In this document: piece after piece, positions 21,601 through 32,640 of the stretch
Layout: every line of letters begins with the position of its first letter
Numbering within the stretch: the stretch's first letter is position 1
Assembly (NCBI GenBank): GCA_037042915.1
Contig: CM073200.1
Location: forward strand, 2,166,832-2,230,831
Direction: 5' to 3'
From: Auricularia sp. M13
Taxonomy: Eukaryota > Basidiomycota > Agaricomycetes > Auriculariales > Auriculariaceae
DNA length: 64,000 bases
The notes under the pieces: model-generated
What the model saw: the letters and a program-made list of their open reading frames with translations, nothing else
What the model was told of the DNA's origin: nothing
Databases searched by the model: none
Position numbers and translations under genes: made by a program

Positions 21601-24092
21601 CGATTCACCGTCCTGATGAGCTTCTTCACCGTCATTCACCGTGCGTGCGATGCAGGGAGGTCAGATCTTGTCACCTGGTTTGTTGCCAACTCCGGGAACG
21701 CTGTGGTTGAGGCTAGGGATGCATGGCAAAATTCGCCACTACACGGTGCCGCTCGGAAAGGGCACGCTGAGATGGTTAAGCTGCTCTTGCGGTATGGCGC
21801 ACTACCTTCTGCGACAAATAAGCAGAACCAGAGCCCTCTGCATGATGCCGCTCGGAACGGTCATCTTGATACGGCACGGCTGCTCCTGGACGCCGGCGCA
21901 CCGATCGATGCTCGGGATGAATTTGGCGAGTCGCCGCTTTACGTCGCCACTTGCTATGACCACCCAGAGGTTGTTGAGCTGCTCTTAGAGCATGGCGCAC
22001 TACCTTCTATGGCCAATGAACACAACCAGACCCCTCTGCAGTATGCCATTCAGGAAGGTCTTCCTGATGTGGTCGGAATGCTCCTCGACGCCGGCGCACA
22101 GGTCGATGCTCAGAATAAAGTTGACTCGGCGCTGCACGATGCCGCTTGGTATGGCCACTCAGATATCGTTGAGCTGTTGCTGCAACATGGCGCACCACCT
22201 TCCCCCACCAATAAGCGCAACCAGACCCCACTGCATTATGCGGCTCAGAATAGTCACCTTGATTCGGTACAACTGCTCCTCGACGCCGGCGCACCGGTCG
22301 ATGCTCGGGATGAAGACGGCAAGTCGCCGCTACACGATGCTGCTGAGAGAGGGCACGTACTGTACAGTACCGAAGTTGAGAATGCACTCCTGATGGCAGT
22401 TTATTCAGGGGAGTTTGGCGGCTCGCGCTCGACGGATTCGCCTACTCAGATATCGTTGAGCTGCTCTTGCAGCATGGCGCAACACCTTCTGCGACCAATA
22501 AGCACGACCGTACCCCTCTGCATTATGCCGCTCGGGAAGGTCATATTGACGTGGTCCGACTGCTCCTTGACGCCGGCGCACCGGTCGATGCTCGGGACGA
22601 AGATGACATGTCGCCGCTACACTATGCTGCTGTCAGAGGACACTCAGAGATCGTTGAGCTGATCTTAGAGCATGGTGCGCTACCATCTACTACCGATAAG
22701 CGCAACCAAACCCCTCTGCATTTTGCTGCTCGTGGTGGTCTTCTTAAGGCAGCCCGACTACTCCTCGCTATCGGCGCAACGGTCAATGCTCGGGATCTGG
22801 ATGACGCCTTGCCGCTACACAATGCTGCTCAGAGAGGGCACACAGAGATCGTTGAGCTGCTCTTGCAGCATGGCGCACTACCTTCTGCGACAAATAAGTA
22901 CAACCAGACCCCTCTGCATCTTGCGGCTAATCCTACCACCGTTCGGATGCTCATCGACGGCGGCTCACCGATCAATGCTCGGGATCTGGATGACGCCTTG
23001 CCGCTACACAATGCTGCTCAGAGAGGGCACACAGAGGTCGTTGAGCTGCTCTTGCAGCATGGCGCACTACCTTCTATGACCAATAAGCACAACCAGACCC
23101 CTCTGCATTATGCTGCTCGGGAAGGTCGTCTTGATGCGGTCCGAGTGCTGCTCGAGGGGGGCGCACTGGTTGATGTTCGGGATAAAGATGGCGACTCGCC
23201 GCTACACGTCGCCGCTAGCTATATTCATGACTTGGAGGTGGTTGAGCTGCTCTTGCAGCACGGCGCACGACCGTCTGAGGCCAACAAGCAGAAGCGGACC
23301 CCTCTGCATCTTGCCGCTAGGGCAGGTCATCTTAACACAGTTCGGATGCTCCTTGACGCCGGCGCGCAGGTTGATGTGCGGGATGCAGAAGGCAACTCGT
23401 CGCTACACTATGCCGCTCGAAATATTTGGGGCTCAGACGTCGTTGAGCTACTCTTGCAGCATGGTGCACTACCTTCTATGACCAATAAGCACAAGCAGAC
23501 CCCTCTGCATTATGCTGCTCGGGAAGGTCGTCTTGATGCGGTCCGAGTGCTGCTCCAAGGGGGTGCACCGGTCGATGCTTGGGATGAACATGACGACACG
23601 CCGCTACACGTCGCCGCTAGGTATATTTATGACTCGAAGGTCGTTGAGTTGCTATTGATGTCTGGCGCACAACCCTCTACGACCAACGAGCAGAAGCGGA
23701 CCCCTCTGCATCTTGGCGCTAAGACAGGCCATTTTAACGCAGTTCGGATGCTCCTCGACGCCGTCACACCAGTCGACGCTCGAGATGAGGATGGTGACTC
23801 GCCGCTACACTATGCCGCTCGGAGGGGGCGCTCGGAGGTCGTTGAGCTGTTGTTGCAGCATGGTGCACCACCTTCTGCCACCAATAAGCAAAACCACACC
23901 CCTCTGCATTACGCTGCTCAGAACGGTTTCCTTAATGAGGTCCGACTGCTCCTCGATGCCGGCGCACAGGTAAATGCTCGGGATCAAGATGACAACTCTC
24001 CGGTTGACGCTGCCGCTCAGCGTTGGCACTCAGAGATCGTCGAGCTGCTCTTGAAGTATGGCGCACAACCTTCTACGACCAGTTTTGGGTAG
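18605..24092 (+). CDS. NACHT-ankyrin NOD-like receptor (STAND NTPase)
   Basis: Probable start MSPSPAGPPTSS at 18605. Five or more short exons encode an N-terminal helical domain of about 300 residues that I cannot name with certainty (the position fits a Goodbye-like or other STAND N-terminal domain). Then come FVEWKATQGIYWIS and STPGAGKSVLL (Walker A, carried by a 25-nt exon at 20278-20302), and AAIIRHLDTRDRVFFHF. Walker B is ALAIDALDECPD and the arginine-type sensor region is IIVTSRE. After an intron near 20,908-20,962 the frame continues FLWVCLQLERL and a winged-helix region (VHFIHVSVVEYL). From 21715 to the stop at 24090-24092 the protein is ankyrin repeats. Frame is kept across 22,367-22,449 if that stretch is an 83-nt GT-AG intron. 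Likely role: intracellular non-self sensor. Confidence 0.88.
20278..20302 (+). other. 25-nt micro-exon carrying the Walker A (P-loop) motif
   Basis: Bounded by introns 20222-20277 (GTACGC...CTTAG) and 20303-20357 (GTAGGT...CAAAG). Joined to its neighbours it gives WISSTPGAGKSVLLAAII, the expected STAND P-loop context. Both flanking splice sites and both phases agree with the family sequence. Seen in sequence; splicing is inferred. Confidence 0.75.
21715..24089 (+). repeat. Ankyrin array built from a two-ankyrin (about 198-bp) unit, about 11.5 copies
   Basis: Each unit encodes two different ankyrin repeats in fixed order: one ending LLLQHGALPSATNKHNQT and one ending LLLDAGAPVDARDEDG. About 11 full units and one half unit fill the region (unit 6 is a few residues short; unit 4 holds the extra 83 bases). 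Some blocks are almost identical at the DNA level: the RDLDDALPLHNAAQRGHTE block occurs near 22,790-22,880 and again near 22,980-23,065. A larger four-ankyrin block near 23,070-23,460 recurs near 23,465-23,860. This indicates recent duplication or gene conversion. Confidence 0.85.
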
Positions 24093-24349
24093 AACTCTTT
24101 TTGCGGTGTTTATTACGTGGGTGGAAACTAGTGTTGTGATTGCAATCCAATCAGCATTCAGGTAATGTCGCCAGGCAAGGAGAAGACTACGCGACGAGTG
24201 CTGGGACCACGGGCCGGCAGGTTCTATTGAAGCCGAAGGATGCAGAGTCTCAAGAATGGGAGACTCATACAGACGCATGCTTTCATGACGAGGCATTTGA
24301 AACCCACTGCCACGCGCGCCGTAGCGACGAGTTGGCACACTGCACGGCG

Positions 24350-24859
24350 TCAATCGCGAGCTATGAACAGCACAAAGCTGCGTACCATCTCGCACCAGTA
24401 AAGCGCCCTGTAGCCGTCGCCAGAATGCTTCTGCCACCGCCGCTCCTCGGTCTTGGACTCGACAAGGCCGCATGAGCTGCACACGCGCGCGAGCTCGTCC
24501 TCGGCCAGCAGAATCTCGACCTCGGGCGTCTCGCCGCGCGTGCGGCCTGTTGTACGGATGACGGCGGGCGTAGCAGCCAGCAGCGCGGCGAGCGTGCCGC
24601 CCGCGGGTCCCAGATTGCGCGGGTCGCGGTCGATGGCGGCGTCGAACCAGATGAGCGGCTGGCCCTCCGCACTGAGCTCATCTTCGCCAGCACGGGGCGC
24701 GGCGTTGAGCTCAGAAAAGCGGCGGCTGGCCAGCATGCCGTTGCCCTTCGCGAATACGAGCGCGTAGCGGCCGTCGGGTAACCGGGCGATGCCAAAGTCG
24801 AGCTGGCCGGCGACGAGGTGCGGCGAGTCGAATACCTTGAAGATGTATGCGTTGTTCAT
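24350..24859 (-). CDS. Hypothetical protein, 169 residues
   Basis: A single open exon on the minus strand, MNNAYIFKVFDSPHLVAGQLDFGIARLPDGRYALVF..., ending ...LFIARD-stop. GC-rich third positions support real coding. It has no signal peptide. A lone CSSC pair followed by a Trp-Cys (ALYWCEMV) could be part of a small metal site, but the spacing does not fit a MYND or other finger I know. No family recognised. It lies tail-to-tail with the NACHT-ankyrin gene, with a 257-base gap. Confidence 0.6.
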   Translation of the reverse strand: MNNAYIFKVFDSPHLVAGQLDFGIARLPDGRYALVFAKGNGMLASRRFSELNAAPRAGEDELSAEGQPLIWFDAAIDRDPRNLGPAGGTLAALLAATPAVIRTTGRTRGETPEVEILLAEDELARVCSSCGLVESKTEERRWQKHSGDGYRALYWCEMVRSFVLFIARD

Positions 24860-25208
24860 TGTGATAGGCTAATCTGGGTGCAAGGTTGGCGGTGATCGAT
24901 CTCAAAATACCTGTCATAATATTGGATCAGGGCCGGGCAGCCACGTATGAGCAGTGCATCGTTGGTCAAGAGGCATGTGGCTGGATGAGTCGGGCATTGA
25001 AAATTTCTTTCCTGACATGTGCTCATGCGACCCACCAAACGCTGGAAAATACAACGCAGGCACTCTCGTGCATACACTCGCCTGTTATTATATGAAGCTT
25101 GCAGGTCCGAGACTCGCCGCAAGTGACTGTTTCGGGCTGTGCGTGATCATCATCGGCGCCTATGCAGTGCTTCAGGACCGCGCTGTACGGATTGGCATGC
25201 CCGCAGCA

Positions 25209-25216
25209 TATAAAAG
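25209..25216 (+). promoter_or_regulatory. TATA box (TATAAAAG)
   Basis: It lies 87 bases before the ATG at 25303 of the secreted ADP-ribosyltransferase-like gene, in an AT-poor context. A T-rich stretch (25,255-25,295) sits between it and the ATG. Position and sequence fit a core promoter. Confidence 0.6.
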
Positions 25217-25302
25217 GGAGTGATTGAGCAAGATTTGTTGCCCACTTCTCTTTCTCAGCTCGCCCTTTTTTCCCTTCGTTTACACCTTTTTTTTTCTGCG
25301 CG

Positions 25303-26821
25303 ATGTTTATCCCGTTCGGCCGCGTCGTCGTGCTGGCGGTGCTCTATCTCACCGTCCTCACCAACGCCGTCCCCGTCATCCAGGAGGGCACCGAGGTACG
25401 AAAAAATGGTCCAGTTCAGCTTAGCGCACATGCTAATTACTTTGCAGCTCCTGGACACGTCGAATTTGGTGGAGGTCGAGGACGATGCGTACACCGTCGA
25501 CTTGGAAGCTCGCGCGCGCACGAGCAGGCCGAAGCCCAAGCCGAGGCCGAAGCCCAAGCCTGTCAAGACGACTATCCGCAAGCCCGTGCCCACCAAAACG
25601 ACCATTCGCAGGCCCGTCCCGACGAAGACGACCATTCGCAGGCCCGTTCCGACCAAGACGACCATACGCAGGCCTGTCCCCACCAAGACGCCTGCAAAGC
25701 CTGCTCCCAGGCCGACGACCGTGAAGCGTCCGACGCCGGCAAAGCCTACGACGCCCGTGAAGCGTCCCACGGCTGCCCCGAAGCCTACCAAGCCTGTGAC
25801 GCCGGCGAAGCCGCCCGTCAAGACGCCGCCCAAACCCACGAAGCCTGTGACGCCGGCGAAGCCTCCGGTCAAGACACCTCCCAAGCCCACGAAGCCTGTG
25901 ACGCCGGCGAAGCCTCCGGTCAAGACACCTCCCAAGCCCACGAAGCCTGTGACGCCGGCAAAGCCGCCCGTCAAGACCCCTCCCAGGCCGACGAAGCCCG
26001 TGACCCCTGCAAAGCCGCCGGTCAAGACCACCCCTAAGCCTACCAAGACAACGACCAAGACGCCGACTCCGACGGCGACCAAGGCTGCTCAGGTGAGAAG
26101 ACCCTTGTTGCTCTATTCAGGAGCGCTAACATGACATTATTTGCAGTGCCCGATCAAGAAACCGACGAAGCCCAAGGGTCCGCGTGCGCTGTACGACTGG
26201 GCCGTAGGTCTTTTCAAGCGCGACACCGCCGAATTCGTCGGCTGGCACGGTACCAACTCCAACACTGCCGCACTCTGGGCTGCGCAGGGCTACCTTGCCA
26301 ACCCCAAGTCGTCTGGCTGGCCGTGGAGCGGCAGCGGCACGTCGGGCGCGGACCACGAGCTCGGCGAGGGCGTGTACATCACCGACGCGATGGAAACCGC
26401 GCGCGGGTTCGCGAACAACAACGCGGTCATGAACCCGGGCACGACGCCGATGCTCTGCGGCATCTTCGCGCGCTCGCGCACGACGTGGCGGACGAGCATC
26501 AACAAGGTCTGGCTGCCCAACAGCATCATCCGCGACTCGAGCAACCCCGCGCTGCACGCGACGTACGAGAAGCAGCGCAACGAGTGGATCGCCCGCGTCA
26601 TCCCGCACTCGACCGGCAAGGACGTCGCCCGCTTTGCCCCGCTCGACAAGGGCCGCGGCGGCCCGCCCAACCAGGTCGTCATCCCGTCCGCGCTCACCAG
26701 GTACCTTTACGCCGTCTGCGTCGACGCCCACTCTGGCGACGTCCCCGTCGGTGCCAACACCCACATCAACTACGCTACCGAGCGCCACCCGTGGAACGTC
26801 CGCGACACGCCTTGCGCGTAG
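25303..26821 (+). CDS. Secreted protein: Lys/Pro repeat stalk plus ADP-ribosyltransferase-like domain
   Basis: Three exons: 25303-25395, 25448-26092 and 26147-26821, about 470 residues. Exon 1 is a signal peptide (MFIPFGRVVVLAVLYLTVLTNA). Exon 2 is nearly all Lys, Pro and Thr, with decapeptide repeats (KTTIRRPVPT) and then about five 17-residue repeats (PTKPVTPAKPPVKTPPK). Exon 3 is globular: EFVGWHGTN near residue 280 and GEGVYITDAMETARGFA near residue 323 match, in spacing and wording, the first two motifs of the diphtheria-toxin/PARP-like ADP-ribosyltransferase class. I could not place a third motif with confidence, so activity is unknown. The stalk could bind acidic polymers or the wall. 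Whether it acts on other organisms or at the fungal surface is open. Confidence 0.75.
25560..26060 (+). repeat. In-frame tandem repeats (30-bp and 51-bp units) encoding the Lys/Pro stalk
   Basis: About 25,565-25,690 has four near-copies of a 30-base unit (KTTIRRPVPT). About 25,790-26,040 has five near-copies of a 51-base unit (KPVTPAKPPVKTPPKPT). The copies differ mainly at third positions, so the peptide is kept. Copy number is likely to vary between strains. Confidence 0.85.
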
Positions 26822-27813
26822 AGTGTGGGTCGGGAATGTGGGCGAACATATTTTTTATCAACTATTTATCCTTGCATAGTACTGGCAGGCGAGACTGTAG
26901 ACGCAATGGACGACGCTGTTCTGGCTCCGTCTTTGCTACTTAAGTACCAGCGCAATATATTGCCACCATTCCGAATTCGCAGGAGACCTAACGTACTCCT
27001 TCCTGATTTTTCGCAAGCCAAAAGACTATTGACTGTCTGACTGCTGCTTGCTTCAATGAACACCACTTCCCCAGACCCCAGTTATGTAGCTGGGACTCAA
27101 AAGCCATTTCGTGGCTTGAGGCGGGAATCCGAGGGTCGGAATGAACCGACTTCAGTTCTTCTGCCGCCGCATACCAACCCAACTGACATCGCCACGATGC
27201 GCTGGAAAGCGTAAAAGTACGGGATCTTCAACCACCGTTCTATGCCAGATTGCCGAAGCCGGAGCCTCAGCGCCTCTACACGTGCAAGCTTGGTGCGAGC
27301 AGCTGCAATCGCAAGCAGTTCGATGATCATGCCGTGCCGTCTGCAGGAGCTTACAGGTTGACTACCCGCACCATAGAGTGCACATCCGATGCTTTCTGCA
27401 TTATCGTATGATGCAAATGACGTGATTACAACCCGGAGCTGCAATGCGGGTGCAAGCCTCAGAAACCTGCAATGTTGGCCGTTCAACAGTCCGTTCGATA
27501 GCTTTCTCAGAGTCTCTGAGCTTGCTCATCAGGCAGCAGCACAGGCTCATCAGACATTGTCAGCATGTCCTGCTTCGCAAAGCATACACGCTTGCTTCAA
27601 CCCAGACAGTCACAACTTTCACACAATCGACGGGTGCGGTCGGCGACTTCAGGTGATTCTGTTGAACGCTCTCTAAGTAAAGCTTGCCGTACAGAAGCGG
27701 TGTGCTCGTGAGCGCGCTGACCGCGCTTAATCATCCGGTTGGGCCGGTGAGCTATATAACCTTCGAAAGCTTGTGTCGAGCGCCCCGGCTCACAGGCCTC
27801 TTCACTTGTCAAC
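26822..27813. promoter_or_regulatory. Intergenic, about 1 kb, with a TATA box near its right end
   Basis: No gene recognised; open frames here are short and motif-free. TATATAA at 27753-27759 lies 55-60 bases before the ATG at 27814 and is the probable core promoter of the dioxygenase. Confidence 0.5.
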
Positions 27814-29232
27814 ATGAACGGCAACGCCAACGGACACGCTGAGAACTCTACAACGGGCGGGATTCCACACAAAGTGAGGCTCTTTGAATTATCTGCTGCT
27901 GCTGCAGTCGGCTTGAGGGCTGTTGGCAGCCCATTCCGCTCGATCGCGAGAACAGCGAGCTCGGGGACTATACGCTCACGGACCAGTGAGTGTAATCCGT
28001 TCATTGTTTTCAATTCAGCTCAACTCTCATAGCATTATCAAGATCCAAAACGAACTGTCCGTCGACCCCCGCACGACTTTTGTGATGAACGCCTTCGTGA
28101 AGCATCTCCACGCGTTTCTGCGCGAGGCTCGCCCCACTCCTGCCGAGTACGCTCTCGCACGCGAGTTCATCCGCAAGCTAGGCCAGGCGCCGATCAAGAA
28201 CAAGATTGACGAGATTTTGATCTTGGCTGCGAGCTTCGGCGTGGACGAGGTACTCTATAGGCTGCAAGAGGCTCGTCCCGAGGTACGTGTCACAAGATTT
28301 GGCGTATCTCAGCGAGGACTGACAGGTGCCATGTCCGTGATTTATCAGGAGTGCACAAAACCGACGCAGGAGGGACCGTTCTACTTCACGGAAGGCGTCC
28401 CTACAGTTCCTTCTGGCTCAAGTATCGCGTCGCCCAACACGAAGGGCGAGAAGCTGTTCTTCGAAGGCACAATCAAGAATCTGAAGGGAGAGCCTATCAA
28501 GAACGCCCTTGTCGATGTCGTGCGTCTCATTAGGACCGTCCGGCGGATGGGATGGTCCTAATACGCATTGTAGTGGCAGGCAGATGGCGATGGTATGTAT
28601 GACGTGCAGTACGGCCCTCAGCCCGACGACCGCGCCCGCGTTGTGGCCAAGGACGACGGAACATTCACGTTCCGGGGCGTCTCGCCTATTGCGTACAGCG
28701 CATTCGTGAGCTTTGTTCAGTCAGGTGTGTTGCCGCGGATTGACACATCCCCCAGCCTGAAAATGGCCCCACGTACGAAATCCTGGCTGCACTGGGTGCG
28801 TATATTCAACTTCAGTTTGACCGCCGGACCATGCATTGACTTGAAATTGCCACGCAGGCCGTCACACCTACCGTGCGACGCATATCCACTTCCGCATCGA
28901 AGCCCCGGGATATCAGACGTCTGGCTATTCTCTGCCGATTCTTATCCAGCCCTCTCATCCACCTCCTTAATAGGTTGATCACACAAATCTTCCCGAGCAA
29001 CTCCCCTGTGCTTGGAGACGACAGCGTCTTTGCGACTCAGCCCTCGCTCATCTCTCAAGTCAAGGAGGACACCGATCCTTCGTCATGGGCCGCCAAAGGC
29101 TTTCAAGATGGTGAGGTCAACGGCGGAAAGATATGGGTATGGAAGTATGACTTTGTGTTGCCTACGCCGGAGGAGGTGAAGGAGGCCAAGGAGAAGCTCG
29201 ACGCGAAGCTTGCGAGCAAGCCGGCTTACTAA
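27814..29232 (+). CDS. Intradiol ring-cleavage dioxygenase (catechol/hydroxyquinol 1,2-dioxygenase type)
   Basis: Spliced N-terminus MNGNANGHAENSTTGGIPHK, then PIPLDRENSELGDYTLTDH, then IQNELSVDPRTTFVMNAFVKHLHAFL, the N-terminal helical domain of these enzymes. The catalytic domain follows: EGPFYFTEG; KNALVDVWQADGDGMYDVQ (first Tyr ligand region); FTFRGVSPIAYS; GRHTYRATHIHFRIEAPGY (second Tyr and the two His ligands of Fe(III)); TLITQIFPSNSPVLGDDSVF. The last exon ends KLASKPAY-stop. At least six introns. It opens catechol-like rings between the two hydroxyl groups, forming muconate or maleylacetate. In wood-decay fungi this is the step after lignin-derived aromatics have been hydroxylated. 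Hydroxyquinol as substrate is inference. Confidence 0.9.
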
Positions 29233-29658
29233 GGCATGCATGCATCAATGTGTATATTCGCTTGCTCCAAACGCACTGTCTGCTCGAATGCATTCGTATC
29301 TTTCCAGTATACTCGTTCGTATTCCCGGGAAGCGGGTCTTCATTTTCTCAAATCATAAGTTCATAACGATTTGTGAATCCATTCGTCCACATCGGTACGT
29401 CGCATCTTGTTCCGTGGGCTCTCAGGACCAAACGATACGCCATAGAGTTTTTAGGAACTGCGCGCACCCTCGCCGTTACGAACACAAAACGCAGCAGGAT
29501 ACCATTCCCGTCTCTCGGGCGGCCGCAGCGCCCTGTTTGAGTTCTCGCTGCGCAACAGCTTTTGCAACGGGAAGTCAACGTGTTTCTCAATCCCACATGT
29601 TGCGCTATTATCTGCCAGAGGTACAGCGTGCAGAATAAGCCAAAGAATTGGTCTACTT

Positions 29659-31196
29659 CTAGAAGTATTCGTCTGGATCGATGGAAGGGTGGTCAATGTC
29701 AGGGTCGGACGAGTCTGCACGGGCACGCTTGTGGCTCTCGTTCCGGTCGATCCACTCCCCCTTCCATTGGGACATTTCCCGAAGCTGCCGCATCTCGTTG
29801 AGGTCGATGTGGTGTATAAGGACAGTGCTATAATCGATCTGGCCGAACACAAAATTAGTTTGGCGTGCGAACTGCGCGAGACGCTGCGCACAGGAAACGG
29901 CTGAGTTCCATGTAGAGGAGGGTCGTGAAAGCCTCCTTTATCACCTAAGGGCGTCGGAGCCGCCTTGTCAACAGGCGAGGAACAGGAGAAGCGATTTGTT
30001 ACGCACTGATCAGCAGCGTCTCTGGGGCATGCTCTGCAACCCATGAGCCAATCAAGACGTCATCCGAGTAGTATGGGACGCGGTGAGGGAGCAGTTGCGA
30101 CACGTCGTTCAGCCGCGCGGTGAGCGCGGAGCTATAGTCGAAGAGCCGGTGTGAGTAGCCGCTCAGAGACAATTAATGCGACACGTACCTCATGAGGTAT
30201 CCCATCCCGATGGGAAAGTCATACCACTCTCCATCGTACTGCGGCGCATTGCGTGCGCAGTATTGAAAGACAAGGCGGCGTGGACAAACGTGGGACAGGC
30301 GAGGAAGAGTGGTCGGTCAGGAGCACGTCAGCACACGGCGTTGACACGTACCTGCTCGTCGGGCTTGCTCGGATCGTCCGCCTTTTGCCAGTGTAGCCAG
30401 GAAGCCTTGAGATCTCCCCACATGACGAACGTCTCGCGTGGGCGGAGCAAGTCGGGTCTTTTGTGCTGCATTCTGCGCGACAATGCGGCCAGCCGGACGA
30501 ACGAATCCGAGTCGGCCGTGAAGAAGAAGTCGTATTGATTCTGAGGCACTGTGGCCGCCTGTACGCGGTGAAGGACGAGTGAGAAAATGTAAGCAGGCGT
30601 TGCGATAAGAGGCGTACCCATTTGAGTGCAAGGAAGCGCTTGAGACAGAGAGTGTACTTGTTCTCCTCTGCGTCGACGAGCTCGATGTCTCCGTAATTTG
30701 CATGCTCCTCGTGAACGCGGCGGTTGATATCGGCCGCGCTGGGCTGCCACGGCAGGATGTCGCCGCGCTGCTCGGGTTGACGGGCAACGAAGAATTTGAC
30801 GACGAACTGGACCTCCTCGGGGGGCACGGCGCTGTAGACGGTGTCTCGCAGCACAGCGCGGGTCTCGAACTCGTCTGCTATGCTCATGACAGCGATCCTC
30901 AGCACTAGTGGCCTCGGGGCCGGCTGTCTCAACCATTGCGGTGGGCCATCGGGTGAAAACTTGAACGACGAGGGCGTGAGTCCTCGCCACTGGGCATAGG
31001 TGCGTCGAATGCGAGATACGGGCGTCGTCCATCCGCGATACCCAGAGGAAAAGGCCCATAGCGAATGGGCGCAGAAAAGAGCCGTGATCAAGAAGAAACC
31101 GAAGCAGGCGTACTGGCGGTGGCTGCGTCGTTTTGTCGCCATAGCCTTGAAGTTCGAGAAGGAGAGACCTTGAAGTAGACCTCGGCTTGAGTCCAT
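29659..31196 (-). CDS. GT31-family glycosyltransferase (beta-1,3-galactosyltransferase-like), type II membrane protein
   Basis: Minus strand from ATG 31196 (MDSSRGLLQG) or the in-frame MATKRRSHRQ just downstream. A single membrane anchor (YACFGFFLITALFCAHSLWAF) places it in the Golgi. Catalytic region: LRIAVMSIADEFETRAVLRD; EEVQFVVKFFVA; NYGDIELVDAEENKYTLCLKRFLALKW; after an intron YDFFFTADSDSFVRL with the acidic metal-binding triad; later exons EWYDFPIGMGYLMSS and YYSDDVLIGSWV (the EDV-like motif). The final exon is IDYSTVLIHHIDLNEM..., ending DPDEYF-stop at 29659-29661. The order and wording match Pfam Galactosyl_T proteins. It probably extends O- or N-glycans; the exact acceptor is unknown. 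Confidence 0.85.
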
Positions 31197-32640
31197 GATG
31201 AAGGGAAGGAGAGAGCTCTGTGAGGGAGACCACGTCCGCAGTTTGAGCCGGCGGTGGTTGATCTCCTTCGATTTTTACACCCCGCATCGACACCATCACC
31301 TACTCGCCTCCACGACTCCGCAGTGCCTACAGTTAATTCAATGCTCCGTGAGACTCTCCGTATTTCGCAACCTAGGGAATGTACCCACGCGGCGCAGTCT
31401 CCCCAATGCAGCGCGTGTCACAGATGAGAACAGGATAATACATGCTGTTTAGTCTGGTCTCTATTTTCCTGTCAGTCGTAGAGACCGCCTTCACCCAACC
31501 TGCCCAGGTGCGGACCCGGCAGCAAATTCCTAACATGCGGTCGCGACGAGGCCGTGCACAGGGCACATCCGGCCGCTGAGTTGATGAACGCCGATATGCT
31601 CACCTCTTCGAAGTTGTTACTAGTACATGTGCTCAGCTCTCGGAACTTAGAGCCAGTTGCCAAGCTCTCCGATGTCTCTGGAGAATAATTACACTTCGCC
31701 AGGCGGCAGCGCAGTTGAGAGTAAGCGATACCTTGTCCTTGGTCCTGAGCGCTCAGCGCTTACCGCTCCCGAGCGCTATGATCGAATGATGCAAATAGCG
31801 TAATCGAAGTTTCCAAGTGCCGCAGCAGAAGCAGTAGCAGCAGCAGCAGCAGTAACGACAGCGGCGCAGAGAGTGTCTCGTGCAAACCGGAGGAATCCCA
31901 GAAGAATTGCCGTGCATACCGCGCATCGCAAGTTTCTCACGACCTGCTGCGCGAGTCTACACAGTTTCCTTGCATGCAGCTGATGCGGGAATTCCTCTTA
32001 TCCACAACAGCTTGGCAGGGGAGGAGCTGATCCAGGACCGACTCTCTGCGAGTTTACGGACGTGACGTACGAACAAGAGTCTCGCATTAGCGATGAAAAA
32101 AAATGCAGCTTGCATTCATGCATCCCAAGTAGTCGACCAAGTTGACCTTCTGTGTTTCATGCGTGCACGTATAGGTGCTCATATTGACATTGGTAGCACG
32201 GCGGAGCGAAGCGGGGACACGTGACTGCAAGCTGTTCCCGGCAATTCATCCGGAACGCTGCAAGTCGATCGAGTCACGTGCTGCGGACTGCCCGAAGGAG
32301 TCGAAAAGGAAAGCAGCAAACAGCTGCGACCCTAGCAAGCTGCGGGCAGTCTTCCGCGCAGTTTGTACGCATATAGCTAAAGCCAATGTTACTAGGGGAG
32401 CGCAGTTGCACGCAGCCAAAGAGAACGTTAACAGTCTGCGAGCAGGCAATCTTGCACCATCGCCGAAGATTCAAGCTACCGTGTGAACGCCTGCGCAAAA
32501 TGGCCGGATGCCAGATACCAAATCCAAGTGTAGTATACACGATCGATCGAGATACAATGCCGTCAGTAAATATCGAACGCCCAAAACAACAACAACCACC
32601 AAGCGTCCTGCCCAGGCTCTACGCGATATGTATGTACACT
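31197..32640. other. Intergenic, 1.44 kb
   Basis: No coding or RNA gene recognised. A short CAG-type stretch (about 31,825-31,855, GCAGCAGCAGC) is present. Short frames around 32,175-32,540 on both strands lack motifs. It contains the promoter of the glycosyltransferase and the 3' flank of the ubiquitin protease. Confidence 0.45.

Noticed and set aside
21715-24089. Regular spaced repeats considered as a CRISPR-like array
   Set aside because: The repeats are in-frame ankyrin codons of a fungal gene, with no constant short repeat plus unique spacers.
25255-26082. Gly/Val/Leu-rich open frame antisense to the Lys/Pro stalk, and a similar Gly-Ala-Gly-Ser frame opposite the PEPA tail (38,343-38,939)
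   Set aside because: Both are mirror images of in-frame repeats of the sense gene, and neither has a signal or motif.
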